This document shows, in pieces, positions 9,382 to 16,935 of a DNA stretch of 27,584 bases. Below the pieces are notes generated by a model that searched no databases, was not told the DNA's origin, and worked only from the letters and a program-made list of their open reading frames with translations. Position 1 is the stretch's first letter, and each line of letters opens with the position of its first letter. The stretch is from contig CAMLQG010000040.1 in assembly GCA_946482075.1 (NCBI GenBank), positions 1 to 27,584 on the forward strand, in the 5' to 3' direction. A program made the position numbers and the translations under genes. This stretch comes from an uncultured Erythrobacteraceae bacterium. GTDB lineage: Bacteria > Pseudomonadota > Alphaproteobacteria > Sphingomonadales > Sphingomonadaceae.

Positions 9382-10356
9382 CTACCCGAAGAAAGGCGCC
9401 AGCGGCCTGAAGCCCAGCGCTTCCATCATGTCGGGCGCGATGAAGGAGAATTCCGATTCCCGTTCCGCCTCGTTGACATAGGCGGCCAGCAGGTCGGGCG
9501 TGTCGAGGATATTGATCGAGCCCGTCCCGCTGGCCTGGACGCGGGCCAGAACCTCCGCCACTTCGGATCTCTCATGCGAACCGAAGGCGGCGTTGAAGAA
9601 ACACTGGTCGGACGCGCGATGATCGGCAGGTCGCGGCTTGCCCACCGGATCGTCATAGCGGACGATCTCCAGCACCACATCGCCGCTGCGCACGAGGAAA
9701 CCCTCGCGCTTTGCACCGGCGAGACCCCACAGCGCCTCGTCCTCGAGCGTGTGGAGTTCGTCTATCGGTCCCAGCTCGAAGCCGAGCACGTCGCGGTAAT
9801 AGTCGCGCGCCCGGTCGAGATCGGAAACCGAAGCCGCGCCATAGATCGTCTCGGCGGCCTCGATCCCCTTCTTCTCCCGCAATTCGACATGGGCGCCGAT
9901 ATAGGGATCGAAGAAGGCGACCCGGCGTGAGCCGTCAGGGCCTGCGCCTTCGCCGCTCAGCGCGATGTCCCAGGCCTTCAGCGTTGCGACGGCATGGTCC
10001 AGATCGGCCACGTTGAGGCCGAGACGCACCCAGCCATGATCGCAGGCCCGCCAGCCCGCCGGCCGCGGCCGCTGGGGGGGATTGGTGTGCTGGAATATCT
10101 CGAGCTGGAAGAAAGGCTGCTTGCCCACCATCCACCACATCGTCGCCCGCGCTTCGGGAGGGAGGCCCTGGATGCCGATGACCGTGCCCCAGATCCCCTG
10201 CCCGCCGGCGTTGCGGAAACCGAAGGCTTCCGAATAGAGCCGAAGCGTGGCCGCCATGTCGGAGGTATTGAGGCCGAACTGAATACATGTGAGCAAGCCG
10301 TCTCTCCCGATTGCCGGGAGGTCCTGCCTGCTCCGGTCCTCGAACGATGTCGCCAT
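9382..10356 (-). CDS. Two-domain VOC family protein
   Basis: 324 residues with two tandem vicinal-oxygen-chelate modules. Module 1 begins CIQFGLNTSDMAATLRLY and includes QLEIFQ, then WVRLGLNVADLDHA and HVELREKKG. Module 2 begins YGAASVSDLDRARDYYRDV with LGFELGP and ends VLEIVRYDDP. Such folds occur in glyoxalases, type I extradiol dioxygenases and isomerases. The module-initial histidines of many metal-dependent members are not seen (CIQFG and YGAAS stand there), though the glutamates of the ExE-type strands are kept, so the metal site may differ or be absent. The ATG lacks a clear Shine-Dalgarno. The frame stays open upstream, antisense to the LLM gene; I reject that extension. Divergent from the LLM oxidoreductase, so possibly regulated with it. 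Activity unknown. Confidence 0.82.
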   Translation of the reverse strand: MATSFEDRSRQDLPAIGRDGLLTCIQFGLNTSDMAATLRLYSEAFGFRNAGGQGIWGTVIGIQGLPPEARATMWWMVGKQPFFQLEIFQHTNPPQRPRPAGWRACDHGWVRLGLNVADLDHAVATLKAWDIALSGEGAGPDGSRRVAFFDPYIGAHVELREKKGIEAAETIYGAASVSDLDRARDYYRDVLGFELGPIDELHTLEDEALWGLAGAKREGFLVRSGDVVLEIVRYDDPVGKPRPADHRASDQCFFNAAFGSHERSEVAEVLARVQASGTGSINILDTPDLLAAYVNEAERESEFSFIAPDMMEALGFRPLAPFFG

Positions 10357-10512
10357 GATCGGCAGCGGCCTGTCAACCGGCTTCTTGCCGCCCCACGCGC
10401 AAGTTTGGTCTCCAGCGGAATCCTCGGTCGAAAGTTGACCCGGCGTTCTTGTGCGCAGACGCCCAGTCTCTATGGCTCCGCGAACCCGGAAGGCATCTGA
10501 GAGGACATGACC

Positions 10513-11502
10513 ATGCAGATCGGCGTAAGCATCCCTTTCCGGACCGATCCCGGCGAGACGATCAGGCTGGCGGAAATCGCGGACCGCATGGGCCTGGACT
10601 TCCTGTCGATGGGCCATCACGTCTTCACGCCGGACTATCCCAGCGCTTCGCCTTTCACGATGCTTTCGGCGATCGCTTCGCGCACGGAACGGATCAGGCT
10701 CGCCAGCATCATCTTCCTGCTGCCGCTGCACCATCCCGTCGCCGTGGCGGAACAGGTCGCGACGCTGGACATGATCTCGAAAGGCCGCGTGATCTTCGGT
10801 GTGGGCGTCGGCTATCGTCCCTATGAGTTCGAAGGCTTCGGCGTCGATCCCGCGCGGCGCGGCCCGCGCACCAGCCAGGCGCTCGCCGCGATCCGCCAAG
10901 CCTGGACCACCGGGCGCTGGAGCTTCGAGGGCGAGGATTTCAAGATCCCCGACCTTCCCGCCGTGCCCCTGCCCATCCAGAAGCCGCACCCGCCGATCTG
11001 GGTGGGCGGCGTCTCGGGCGCGGCGCTGCGCCGCGCGGCCAAGCTCGGGGATGGTTGGGTCACGGCCAACATGCAACCGCTCGACGATCTCAACGCCATG
11101 ATCGCGACCTATCGCGGCCATTGCGAAGCGGGAGGCCGCAAGAGTTTCGTCTGCGTCAGCCGCGACAGCTGGGTCTCCGCCACGCGCGAGGACATGCTGC
11201 GCGACTGGTATGACGATACGCTCAACCGCCATCTCGGCTTCAAGCGCATGGGCTTCGCCGCGTCCGACCCGCATGGCGTGATGGAGCGGCTCGACAAGGG
11301 CGAGGCGGTCGACCCGCAGGACTTCCTGCGCGACCGCGCGGTGGGCGGCACGGCTGACGACTGCATCGCGCAGATCGCCGGCTGGCAGGAAAAGACCGGC
11401 GCCGACGCTTTCCTGCTGCTGCTCAACAAGAAAGCGAGCTTCGAGCAGCTGGGCGACGTGATCGAGCGCTTCGGCAGGGACGTGCTGCCTGGATTGCGGT
11501 GA
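10513..11502 (+). CDS. LLM class flavin- or F420-dependent oxidoreductase
   Basis: 329 residues with a luciferase-like monooxygenase TIM barrel. Signatures: MQIGVSIPFR at strand 1, IRLASIIFLLPLHHPVAVAEQVATLDMIS in the middle (split as LLPLHHPVAVAEQ and ATLDMISKGR), FGVGVGYRPYEFEGFG, PPIWVGG and RRAAKLGDGWV. Members use reduced FMN or F420H2 to reduce or oxygenate small organic substrates. Because an F420 biosynthesis operon lies next to it, F420H2 is a reasonable guess, but the sequence does not decide between the two. The Shine-Dalgarno GAGAGGA lies 1 nt from a first ATG and 7 nt from a second ATG two codons later; the second is the better start. It converges on cofC across a palindromic repeat. 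Confidence 0.9.
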   Translation: MQIGVSIPFRTDPGETIRLAEIADRMGLDFLSMGHHVFTPDYPSASPFTMLSAIASRTERIRLASIIFLLPLHHPVAVAEQVATLDMISKGRVIFGVGVGYRPYEFEGFGVDPARRGPRTSQALAAIRQAWTTGRWSFEGEDFKIPDLPAVPLPIQKPHPPIWVGGVSGAALRRAAKLGDGWVTANMQPLDDLNAMIATYRGHCEAGGRKSFVCVSRDSWVSATREDMLRDWYDDTLNRHLGFKRMGFAASDPHGVMERLDKGEAVDPQDFLRDRAVGGTADDCIAQIAGWQEKTGADAFLLLLNKKASFEQLGDVIERFGRDVLPGLR

Positions 11503-11511
11503 GGCCCATCT

Positions 11512-11580
11512 CGTCATCCCAGCGCAGGCTGGGATCGTTGTGAATTATCGCGACAGATCCCAGCCTGCGCTGGGATGACG
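11512..11580. repeat. REP-like palindromic element between convergent genes
   Basis: Two perfect inverted 25-bp arms (11512-11536 and 11556-11580) are separated by 19 nt. Each arm holds its own small palindrome, CCCAGC-GCAG-GCTGGG, flanked by GTCAT. The left arm starts 9 nt after the LLM stop and the right arm ends 1 nt before the cofC stop. The whole can fold into a very stable hairpin on either strand, so it may work as a bidirectional terminator or RNA stabiliser. From memory, similar repeats are dispersed in many sphingomonad genomes. Confidence 0.85.
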
Positions 11581-11581
11581 G

Positions 11582-12148
11582 CTAAAGATCAAATCCCGCC
11601 GACCGCGCCAGTTCCAGGTCCTCGGGACTGTCGATATCGAAGCCGAGGCCGCGGCGCTCCACCAGGCGGGCGCCGGGCCCGGCCGTCTCGCGATGGGCAG
11701 CACAGCTGCCTACGCCGAACGCGAAGCGGAAGGGACGGCCCGCCTTCAGCGCCACGCCGTTCGTGCCGGCGCCAAGCCGGTCGGGCGCGATGGCGATCCC
11801 GGCGGCTTCCGCCGCATCGAGCAGTTCGCTCACATCCTCGGCCGACAGGAACGGCAGATCGGCATGCAGGATCACGATGTCCCGATCGGCCAATGCGCCG
11901 CGCAGGCCGGCAAGTTCGGGATTGAGCCCCCTGCCCTTGTCCTCGGCCCATTTCAGCGCGGGATCGCCGGGCGCGGCAGGCGACAGGACCACGCACTCGG
12001 CGATCCGCTCATGCGTGCCCAGCACCGCCAGCACATGATCGAACATCCCTTCTGCCAGCGCCTCCCGCTCGCTCGCGGAAAGCACTTCCGACAGGCGGCT
12101 CTTGCGCGCACCGCCGATGCGCGCCGGGACGATCGCCGTCCAGCTCAT
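11582..12148 (-). CDS. cofC: 2-phospho-L-lactate guanylyltransferase (CofC/FbiD)
   Basis: 188 residues, near the usual size for CofC. It activates a three-carbon phospho-acid (2-phospholactate, phosphoenolpyruvate or 3-phosphoglycerate, depending on lineage) with GTP, giving the donor used by CofD in F420 synthesis. Motifs: TAIVPAR with KSRLS for nucleotide binding, GRGLNPELAGLRGAL, the metal-binding region HADLPFLSAEDV, APDRLGAGTNGVAL, and GVGSCAAH followed by GLGFDIDSPEDL. The start ATG overlaps the cofD stop by 4 nt (ATGA), implying translational coupling. It is the last gene of the operon and ends against the palindromic repeat. Which phospho-acid is used cannot be read from sequence by eye. 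Confidence 0.93.
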   Translation of the reverse strand: MSWTAIVPARIGGARKSRLSEVLSASEREALAEGMFDHVLAVLGTHERIAECVVLSPAAPGDPALKWAEDKGRGLNPELAGLRGALADRDIVILHADLPFLSAEDVSELLDAAEAAGIAIAPDRLGAGTNGVALKAGRPFRFAFGVGSCAAHRETAGPGARLVERRGLGFDIDSPEDLELARSAGFDL

Positions 12149-13083
12149 CGCCCGCGGATATCGGCGGCGAGCGCCAGTGCGTCGCGGGCCACACGAGCCC
12201 GATCATTGAGCGTCTTCATCATCGTATCGGCAAAAGCATGGGCGATGGGAACCTGCGCATCGCGATCCTGCTCGTCGATCAGCAGCCCGTCGAGAATCGC
12301 CTCGTAATGGGCGGCGATGGCGGCCGGCGTCACTTCGAGCCCGAATTCCTGCATCAGCTTGGCCGTCGGGCCCTTCACCGCCTGACCGCCGATCACCGGC
12401 GTCACCGCGACGACCGGCGCCGGCGCACTGGTCAGCGCGGCCCGAATGCCCGGTATTGCCAGGATCGGATCGACGCTGAGGAAGGGATTGGACGGCGCGA
12501 TCAGGATCGCGTCGTTCTCCGGATTCGCGATCGCTTCCAGCACGCCCGGCGCAGGTCGGGCGGTCTCGATCCCGTCGAACCAGAGCGACCGGACGGCGGG
12601 CGCACAGCGGCGCTCCACGAAATAGCGCTGGAAATCAAGCTCGCCCTCGTCCGTCAGCACCTTGGTCGCCACGCGATCGTCGCTCATCGGCAGGATCTCG
12701 ACGCCGATGCCCCAGCTCTTCGCGAAATCGCGTGTGATCTGGGACAGAGGCCCGCCTTGCGCCAGCGCATGGCTGCGCACCACATGCAGCGCCAGGTCGC
12801 CATCGCCCAGCAGGAACCAGTCCTCCGCCTCGAGCGAACGCAGCGCTTCCATGAAGCTCCAGCTCTCGCCCTCGCGGCCCCAGCCCTGCGCCTGGTTCGC
12901 CTTGCCGGACAGCGTGTAGAGCAGCGTGTCGATATCGGGCGCGACATGGAGGCCGAAATGGCGGAAATCGTCGCCTGTATTGACGATGGCCGTGATATTC
13001 CCGGCCGGCATCACCTGCTGCAGTCCCAGCACCAGCTTCGCGCCGCCGACGCCGCCTGTCAGGACCGTGACACGACCGCTCAT
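12145..13083 (-). CDS. cofD: 2-phospho-L-lactate transferase (CofD/FbiA)
   Basis: 312 residues, typical for CofD. It transfers the activated phospho-acid from the CofC product to FO, yielding F420-0 or dehydro-F420-0. The N-terminal LTGGVGGAKLVLGL is the family's substrate-binding loop. It is followed by NTGDDFRHFGLHVAPDIDTL, LYTLSG, LGDGDLALHVVRS and, near residue 200, LIAPSNPFLSVDPIL; the second half holds GGQAVKGPTAKLM. It overlaps cofE upstream and cofC downstream by 4 nt each, so the three are almost certainly co-translated. No missing key residue noted. Confidence 0.95.
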   Translation of the reverse strand: MSGRVTVLTGGVGGAKLVLGLQQVMPAGNITAIVNTGDDFRHFGLHVAPDIDTLLYTLSGKANQAQGWGREGESWSFMEALRSLEAEDWFLLGDGDLALHVVRSHALAQGGPLSQITRDFAKSWGIGVEILPMSDDRVATKVLTDEGELDFQRYFVERRCAPAVRSLWFDGIETARPAPGVLEAIANPENDAILIAPSNPFLSVDPILAIPGIRAALTSAPAPVVAVTPVIGGQAVKGPTAKLMQEFGLEVTPAAIAAHYEAILDGLLIDEQDRDAQVPIAHAFADTMMKTLNDRARVARDALALAADIRGR

Positions 13084-13835
13084 CGAAACAGATCCTCTTG
13101 CGTCGGACGTACGAGATCGGCCGCCGGCCTGTCGCCCTCAGGGATCGCATAGCCGCGCACAAGCGCCGCGGGAATGCCTTCCGCGCCTTCGCCGGTAGCA
13201 AGCCCCGCAGCGGTCGCCAGAACGTCTCCCAAGGCAAACTGGGTCACTTCCAGCACGCGCCCGTCGCGATCCTTCTCGCCGCGCCGATCGACCAGCGCCG
13301 GGAGGCCAGCCGCCCCGATCGCGACGCCCGTCACGCCATAGCGCCAGGGGCGGCCGAAGCTGTCCGAAATGACGATGGCCGGGATCACACCGATGCGCTG
13401 CGCGATGGAAGCGCGCAGCGCACGGGCGGAGCCATCCGGATCGACCGGCAGCAGCAGCAGATCCTCGCTGCGGCCCGGTCCGAGATTGGATCGGTCGATG
13501 CCGGAATTGGCCATGGTGAAGCCCAGGCGGTGCCGCGTGATCAGGACATTCGGCCCCGTGCGGATCACCGCACTCGATTCCGACAGCACGGCCTCGACGA
13601 AGGCGGGCTCCTTCCCTGTCAACTGGGCAAGGCGCAGCGCCTCCTCGCCCGGCGTGAAACTGCCGAGCGGAACGAAGCGGCCTTCCGCCTTGGACACGAT
13701 CTTCTGCGTGACGACGAGCACATCGCCGGCTTGCAGTTCGATGCCTTCCGCCCGGACGGCATCGAGCAGCGCGTCTGCAAGATCGCAACCGGGCGTGACC
13801 TCGCCGATCGCGCCAAGCGCGTGGATCGCGATCAC
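13080..13835 (-). CDS. cofE: Coenzyme F420-0:L-glutamate ligase (CofE)
   Basis: 251 residues, a stand-alone CofE without the C-terminal nitroreductase-like domain of actinobacterial FbiB. It adds glutamate residues to F420-0 using GTP. Motifs: GDVLVVTQKIVSKAEGR, TRHRLGFTMANSGIDRSN, and VISDSFGRPWRYGVTGVAIG, which carry the metal and nucleotide ligands. The start is GTG; its Shine-Dalgarno TAGGAG includes the TAG stop of fno, with 7 nt spacing, showing tight coupling. Since there is no FbiB-type reductase domain here, reduction of a dehydro-F420-0, if that is the intermediate, must be done elsewhere or not be needed (inference). Confidence 0.94.
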   Translation of the reverse strand: MIAIHALGAIGEVTPGCDLADALLDAVRAEGIELQAGDVLVVTQKIVSKAEGRFVPLGSFTPGEEALRLAQLTGKEPAFVEAVLSESSAVIRTGPNVLITRHRLGFTMANSGIDRSNLGPGRSEDLLLLPVDPDGSARALRASIAQRIGVIPAIVISDSFGRPWRYGVTGVAIGAAGLPALVDRRGEKDRDGRVLEVTQFALGDVLATAAGLATGEGAEGIPAALVRGYAIPEGDRPAADLVRPTQEDLFR

Positions 13836-13845
13836 GCGGACGCTC

Positions 13846-14496
13846 CTACGGGATCAGCTTGCCGGTGATCCGCAGGCCCGCACCATCGACCTGATGCAGC
13901 TTGTTGATCGCGATCAGCACCGAAGTGAGCGCTTCCCCCGCAGCCGAATTGACCAGCGCGCCGCCATGGATGCCGCGCAGGCCGGCATGTTCGGCGAGCT
14001 TGATAACCTTGGCGCGTTCATCCTTGCTGTCGCCGAAGACCAGCACGTCGCAATCGACGTCATTGTCGGTGATCAGCTTGTGCGCGGCAACGCTGTGAAA
14101 GCCGGAACACATCGAAACGCCTTCGCCCAGGATGCCCTGCGCCTTGACCGCGGCGCTGCCTTCGGGCGGAAGCTGCACGCGCATCACCTTGGGCGGGACC
14201 AGCGGCACGGTGGTGTCGACCACCAGCTTGCCCTGCACCGCGTCCTTGATGTCCGCCAACGTCCCTTCCTGCGCGGCGAAGGGCACTGCGATCACCACGA
14301 TATCGGCCTGCGCGGCAGCATCGGCATTGGCCGCGCCCTTGAGGCCGAAGCCAAGCTCTTCCGCGCGCGCCTGCGCGCTTTCGGCGGAGCGCGAACCAAT
14401 CGTCACGTCCAGCCCGGCCTTCGCCCAGCGACGCGCCATGGCCGCACCCAGATTGCCCGTTCCGCCGATGACGGCGATCTTGCCCAAATCACTCAT
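13846..14496 (-). CDS. fno: NADPH-dependent F420 reductase
   Basis: 216 residues. Reversible hydride transfer between NADPH and F420, here most likely supplying F420H2. The Rossmann motif AVIGGTGNLGAAMARRWAK is followed by the NADPH 2'-phosphate binding stretch TIGSRSAESAQ. IVVIAVPFAAQEG, VVDTTVPLVPPKVMRV and VSMCSGFHSVAAHKL are typical of Fno/NpdG. The length matches the family. It overlaps fbiC by 4 nt and is separated from cofE by only 10 nt. Its presence inside the biosynthetic operon links cofactor making and cofactor reduction. A more distant dinucleotide-binding oxidoreductase is unlikely given the operon. Confidence 0.93.
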   Translation of the reverse strand: MSDLGKIAVIGGTGNLGAAMARRWAKAGLDVTIGSRSAESAQARAEELGFGLKGAANADAAAQADIVVIAVPFAAQEGTLADIKDAVQGKLVVDTTVPLVPPKVMRVQLPPEGSAAVKAQGILGEGVSMCSGFHSVAAHKLITDNDVDCDVLVFGDSKDERAKVIKLAEHAGLRGIHGGALVNSAAGEALTSVLIAINKLHQVDGAGLRITGKLIP

Positions 14497-16829
14497 GCTT
14501 CAACCAATGTCTCTTCTACTGGCCCGTAAAGGGTGGTGCGTTGTCTCACATGCCGACCGGCCGCTTCCGCCGCCTGCCGCATTCTTTCCCGGTCGAACAG
14601 CTGGCCGTTCTCGCCGCCTGCGGCCCGGGTGATGGATTCGTCCATCAGCACGCCGCCGAGATCGTTCACGCCCGCCTGCAGCGCCTTCACGACGCCGTCG
14701 AAGCCGAGCTTCACCCAGGAGGCCTGGATGTTCGAGATCCTGGTGTGCAGCACCAGCCGCGCGACGGCATGCATCAGGATCGCCTCGCGGAAGCTGGGCC
14801 CCGAACGCGCATTCCCGCGCAGCCAGATCGGCGCTTCGAAATGGACGAAAGGCAGCGGCACGAATTCGGTGAAGCCGCCTGTTTCCGATTGCAGGTCACG
14901 GATCGTCAGCAGGTGATGCGCCCAGTGGGAGTAATCCTCCACATGGCCGTACATGATCGTCGCGGTGGAGCGCAGGCCGACCTTGTGCGCGGCGCGCATC
15001 ACGTCCGCCCATTCGCCCGCATCGAGCTTGTCCGGACAGATGATCGCGCGGACATCGTCATGCAGGATTTCCGCCGCCGTGCCCGGCAGGGTGGAAAGCC
15101 CAGCTTCCTTCAGCTGGGTGAGATAATCCTCCAGCGACAGGCCCAGCGTGGTCGCGCCATGCGTCACTTCGAGGGGCGAGAAGGCGTGGATGTGGATGCC
15201 GGGCGCCGCCTTGCGCACGGCTTCCGCCACGCCGAGATAAGTGTGGCCGTCATAGGCGGGATGGATACCGCCCTGCAGACAGACTTCCGTCCCGCCGCGC
15301 TCCAACGCTTCCGCCGCGCGCCGGCCAACCTCTTCCAGATCGAGCTTGTAGGCCGCCCCGCGCAAGGCCCGCGTGCTGCCCTTGGAAAAGGCGCAGAACC
15401 CGCAGCGATAGAGGCAGATATTGGTGTAGTTGATGTTGCGATTGACCACATAGGTCACCACGTCGCCCACCACTTCGCGGCGCTGCTCATCCGCCGCCTT
15501 GGTGATCTGCTGGACTTCCGGCCCTTCGGCCTCGAACAGGCGGACGATCTCGGCCTTGTCCAGCCGCTCGCCCGCGCGAGCGCGGGCAATGATCCGGTCG
15601 ATCTCGGCCGCTGCCGCGCTTTCCCCGGTTCCACCGATCGCGGGTACGGCATCGCCGCGCCCGGCATGCCAGCCTTCTTCCACCGGCAGACCGCGCGCAT
15701 CGACCGCGCGGCGGACCTTGGTCGCAAGTGCGGGATCGAGCCAGACATCCGGCTGGCGCGCATAGGCGGGGCCGATCGCCAAGCGCTGGCGCAGCGTGCG
15801 GCCGGCCTTGCGCGTGGCGTCCGCCAGCGCGTCGAGATGCGGCCAAGGTGCTTCGGGGTTCACATGGTCCGGCGTGACGGGCGAGACCCCACCCCAGTCG
15901 TTGACCCCGGCCTTGAGCAACTGCTGCAGCCCTTCCGGCTGGAGATTGGGCGGCGCCTGGATCGACATGTCCGGCCCTAGCATCAGACGGGCGACGGCGA
16001 TGGTCCAGAGCTGCTCGTCCAGCGACGGCTCCGGATGGTTCGCCATCTTCGTGCCCGGCTTGGCCCGGAAGTTCTGGATGATCACTTCCTGGATATGCCC
16101 ATGCCGGTGCTGCAGGTCGCGAATCGCGGCCAGCGCCTCTATCCGTTCGGCCCGCGTCTCCCCGATCCCGATCAGCAGGCCCGTAGTCATCGGGATCTTG
16201 TTGCGGCCCGCAGCCTCGAGGCTCGCGAGGCGGGGTTCGGGGAGCTTGTCGGGCGATCCGAAATGCGGCATGCCCGGCTCCGCTAGGCGGGCGGACGCGC
16301 TTTCCAGCATGATGCCCATCGAGGCGGAGACCGGCCGCAGCATCCGGTAATCGGCATCGTCCATCAGACCCGGATTGAGATGCGGCAGCAGGCTGGTTTC
16401 GGCCAGCACCGCTTCGGCCATTTCGCGCAGGTAGGACAGCGTCGTCTCATGCCCGGCAGCGGCGAGTTCATCCCGCGCCTGGGCGTAGCGCAGCTCCGGC
16501 TTGTCCCCCAGCGTGAACAGCGCTTCGCGGCATCCCGCAGCCTCGCCCGCGCGGACGATCTCCAGCACCTGCTCCTTCGTCAGGAAGGCGGCCGGGATGC
16601 GCTTCGGCGTCTTGGCGAAAGTGCAGTAGTGGCAGACATCGCGGCACAGCTCGCTCAGCGGAATGAACACCTTGCGCGAATAGGTCACTAGCGAGCCATG
16701 CACCTCCAGCGTCGCAGCTTCGCTCGCCGCAAGCAGGGTTTCGAGCGGCATGGCGAGCAGGAGTTCGCGGAGTTCCTCAGCCGACGCATCGGTCACGCCG
16801 GAACGGATTTCTGATGGGATGATCGTCAC
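14493..16829 (-). CDS. fbiC: FO synthase, fused CofG-CofH radical SAM enzyme
   Basis: 778 residues, two radical SAM modules in one chain. Together they join a tyrosine-derived fragment to 5-amino-6-ribitylamino-uracil and close the ring to give FO, the F420 chromophore. Module 1 (CofG-like) has its cluster cysteines at C62, C66 and C69 (CRDVCHYC); module 2 (CofH-like) at C472, C476 and C479 (CLYRCGFC). The order matches actinobacterial FbiC, though the chain is somewhat shorter. The start is GTG with AAAGG 7 nt upstream. First gene of the five-gene operon; a near-perfect 20-bp palindrome sits 46-65 nt upstream of the start codon. Many bacteria and archaea split this into two genes, so the fusion hints at a lineage shared with actinobacterial and other bacterial FbiC types (inference). 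Confidence 0.96.
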   Translation of the reverse strand: MTIIPSEIRSGVTDASAEELRELLLAMPLETLLAASEAATLEVHGSLVTYSRKVFIPLSELCRDVCHYCTFAKTPKRIPAAFLTKEQVLEIVRAGEAAGCREALFTLGDKPELRYAQARDELAAAGHETTLSYLREMAEAVLAETSLLPHLNPGLMDDADYRMLRPVSASMGIMLESASARLAEPGMPHFGSPDKLPEPRLASLEAAGRNKIPMTTGLLIGIGETRAERIEALAAIRDLQHRHGHIQEVIIQNFRAKPGTKMANHPEPSLDEQLWTIAVARLMLGPDMSIQAPPNLQPEGLQQLLKAGVNDWGGVSPVTPDHVNPEAPWPHLDALADATRKAGRTLRQRLAIGPAYARQPDVWLDPALATKVRRAVDARGLPVEEGWHAGRGDAVPAIGGTGESAAAAEIDRIIARARAGERLDKAEIVRLFEAEGPEVQQITKAADEQRREVVGDVVTYVVNRNINYTNICLYRCGFCAFSKGSTRALRGAAYKLDLEEVGRRAAEALERGGTEVCLQGGIHPAYDGHTYLGVAEAVRKAAPGIHIHAFSPLEVTHGATTLGLSLEDYLTQLKEAGLSTLPGTAAEILHDDVRAIICPDKLDAGEWADVMRAAHKVGLRSTATIMYGHVEDYSHWAHHLLTIRDLQSETGGFTEFVPLPFVHFEAPIWLRGNARSGPSFREAILMHAVARLVLHTRISNIQASWVKLGFDGVVKALQAGVNDLGGVLMDESITRAAGGENGQLFDRERMRQAAEAAGRHVRQRTTLYGPVEETLVEA

Positions 16830-16874
16830 AGATTTGCCTTTAGACCCTTTTCACCGTTTTCGCACACCCCTTGC

Positions 16875-16894
16875 ATACATGTCTAGACAAGTAT
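16875..16894. promoter_or_regulatory. Candidate operator palindrome upstream of fbiC
   Basis: ATAC-A-TGTCTAGACA-A-GTAT is a 20-bp dyad in which nine of ten pairs match; the central TGTCTAGACA is perfect. It lies between the LLM stop and the fbiC start, in the only sizeable gap before the F420 operon. The GT-CTAG-AC core resembles sites of FadR/GntR-type regulators, but no such regulator is in the window. A factor binding here could control the whole F420 operon. No convincing -35/-10 pair was seen. Confidence 0.5.
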
Positions 16895-16935
16895 CGGGTA
16901 TTCGCGTTCGGTGGCCGGCGCTCCTTTGCGGGAAA

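Noticed and set aside
10357..11517. Upstream extension of the VOC frame to a 711-codon protein
   Set aside because: The added part is antisense to a clear LLM oxidoreductase gene and has no VOC features.
12238..13152. 304-codon plus-strand frame
   Set aside because: Antisense shadow of cofD; low-complexity basic translation.
14541..15980. 479-codon plus-strand frame
   Set aside because: Antisense shadow of fbiC, whose two radical SAM motifs are intact.
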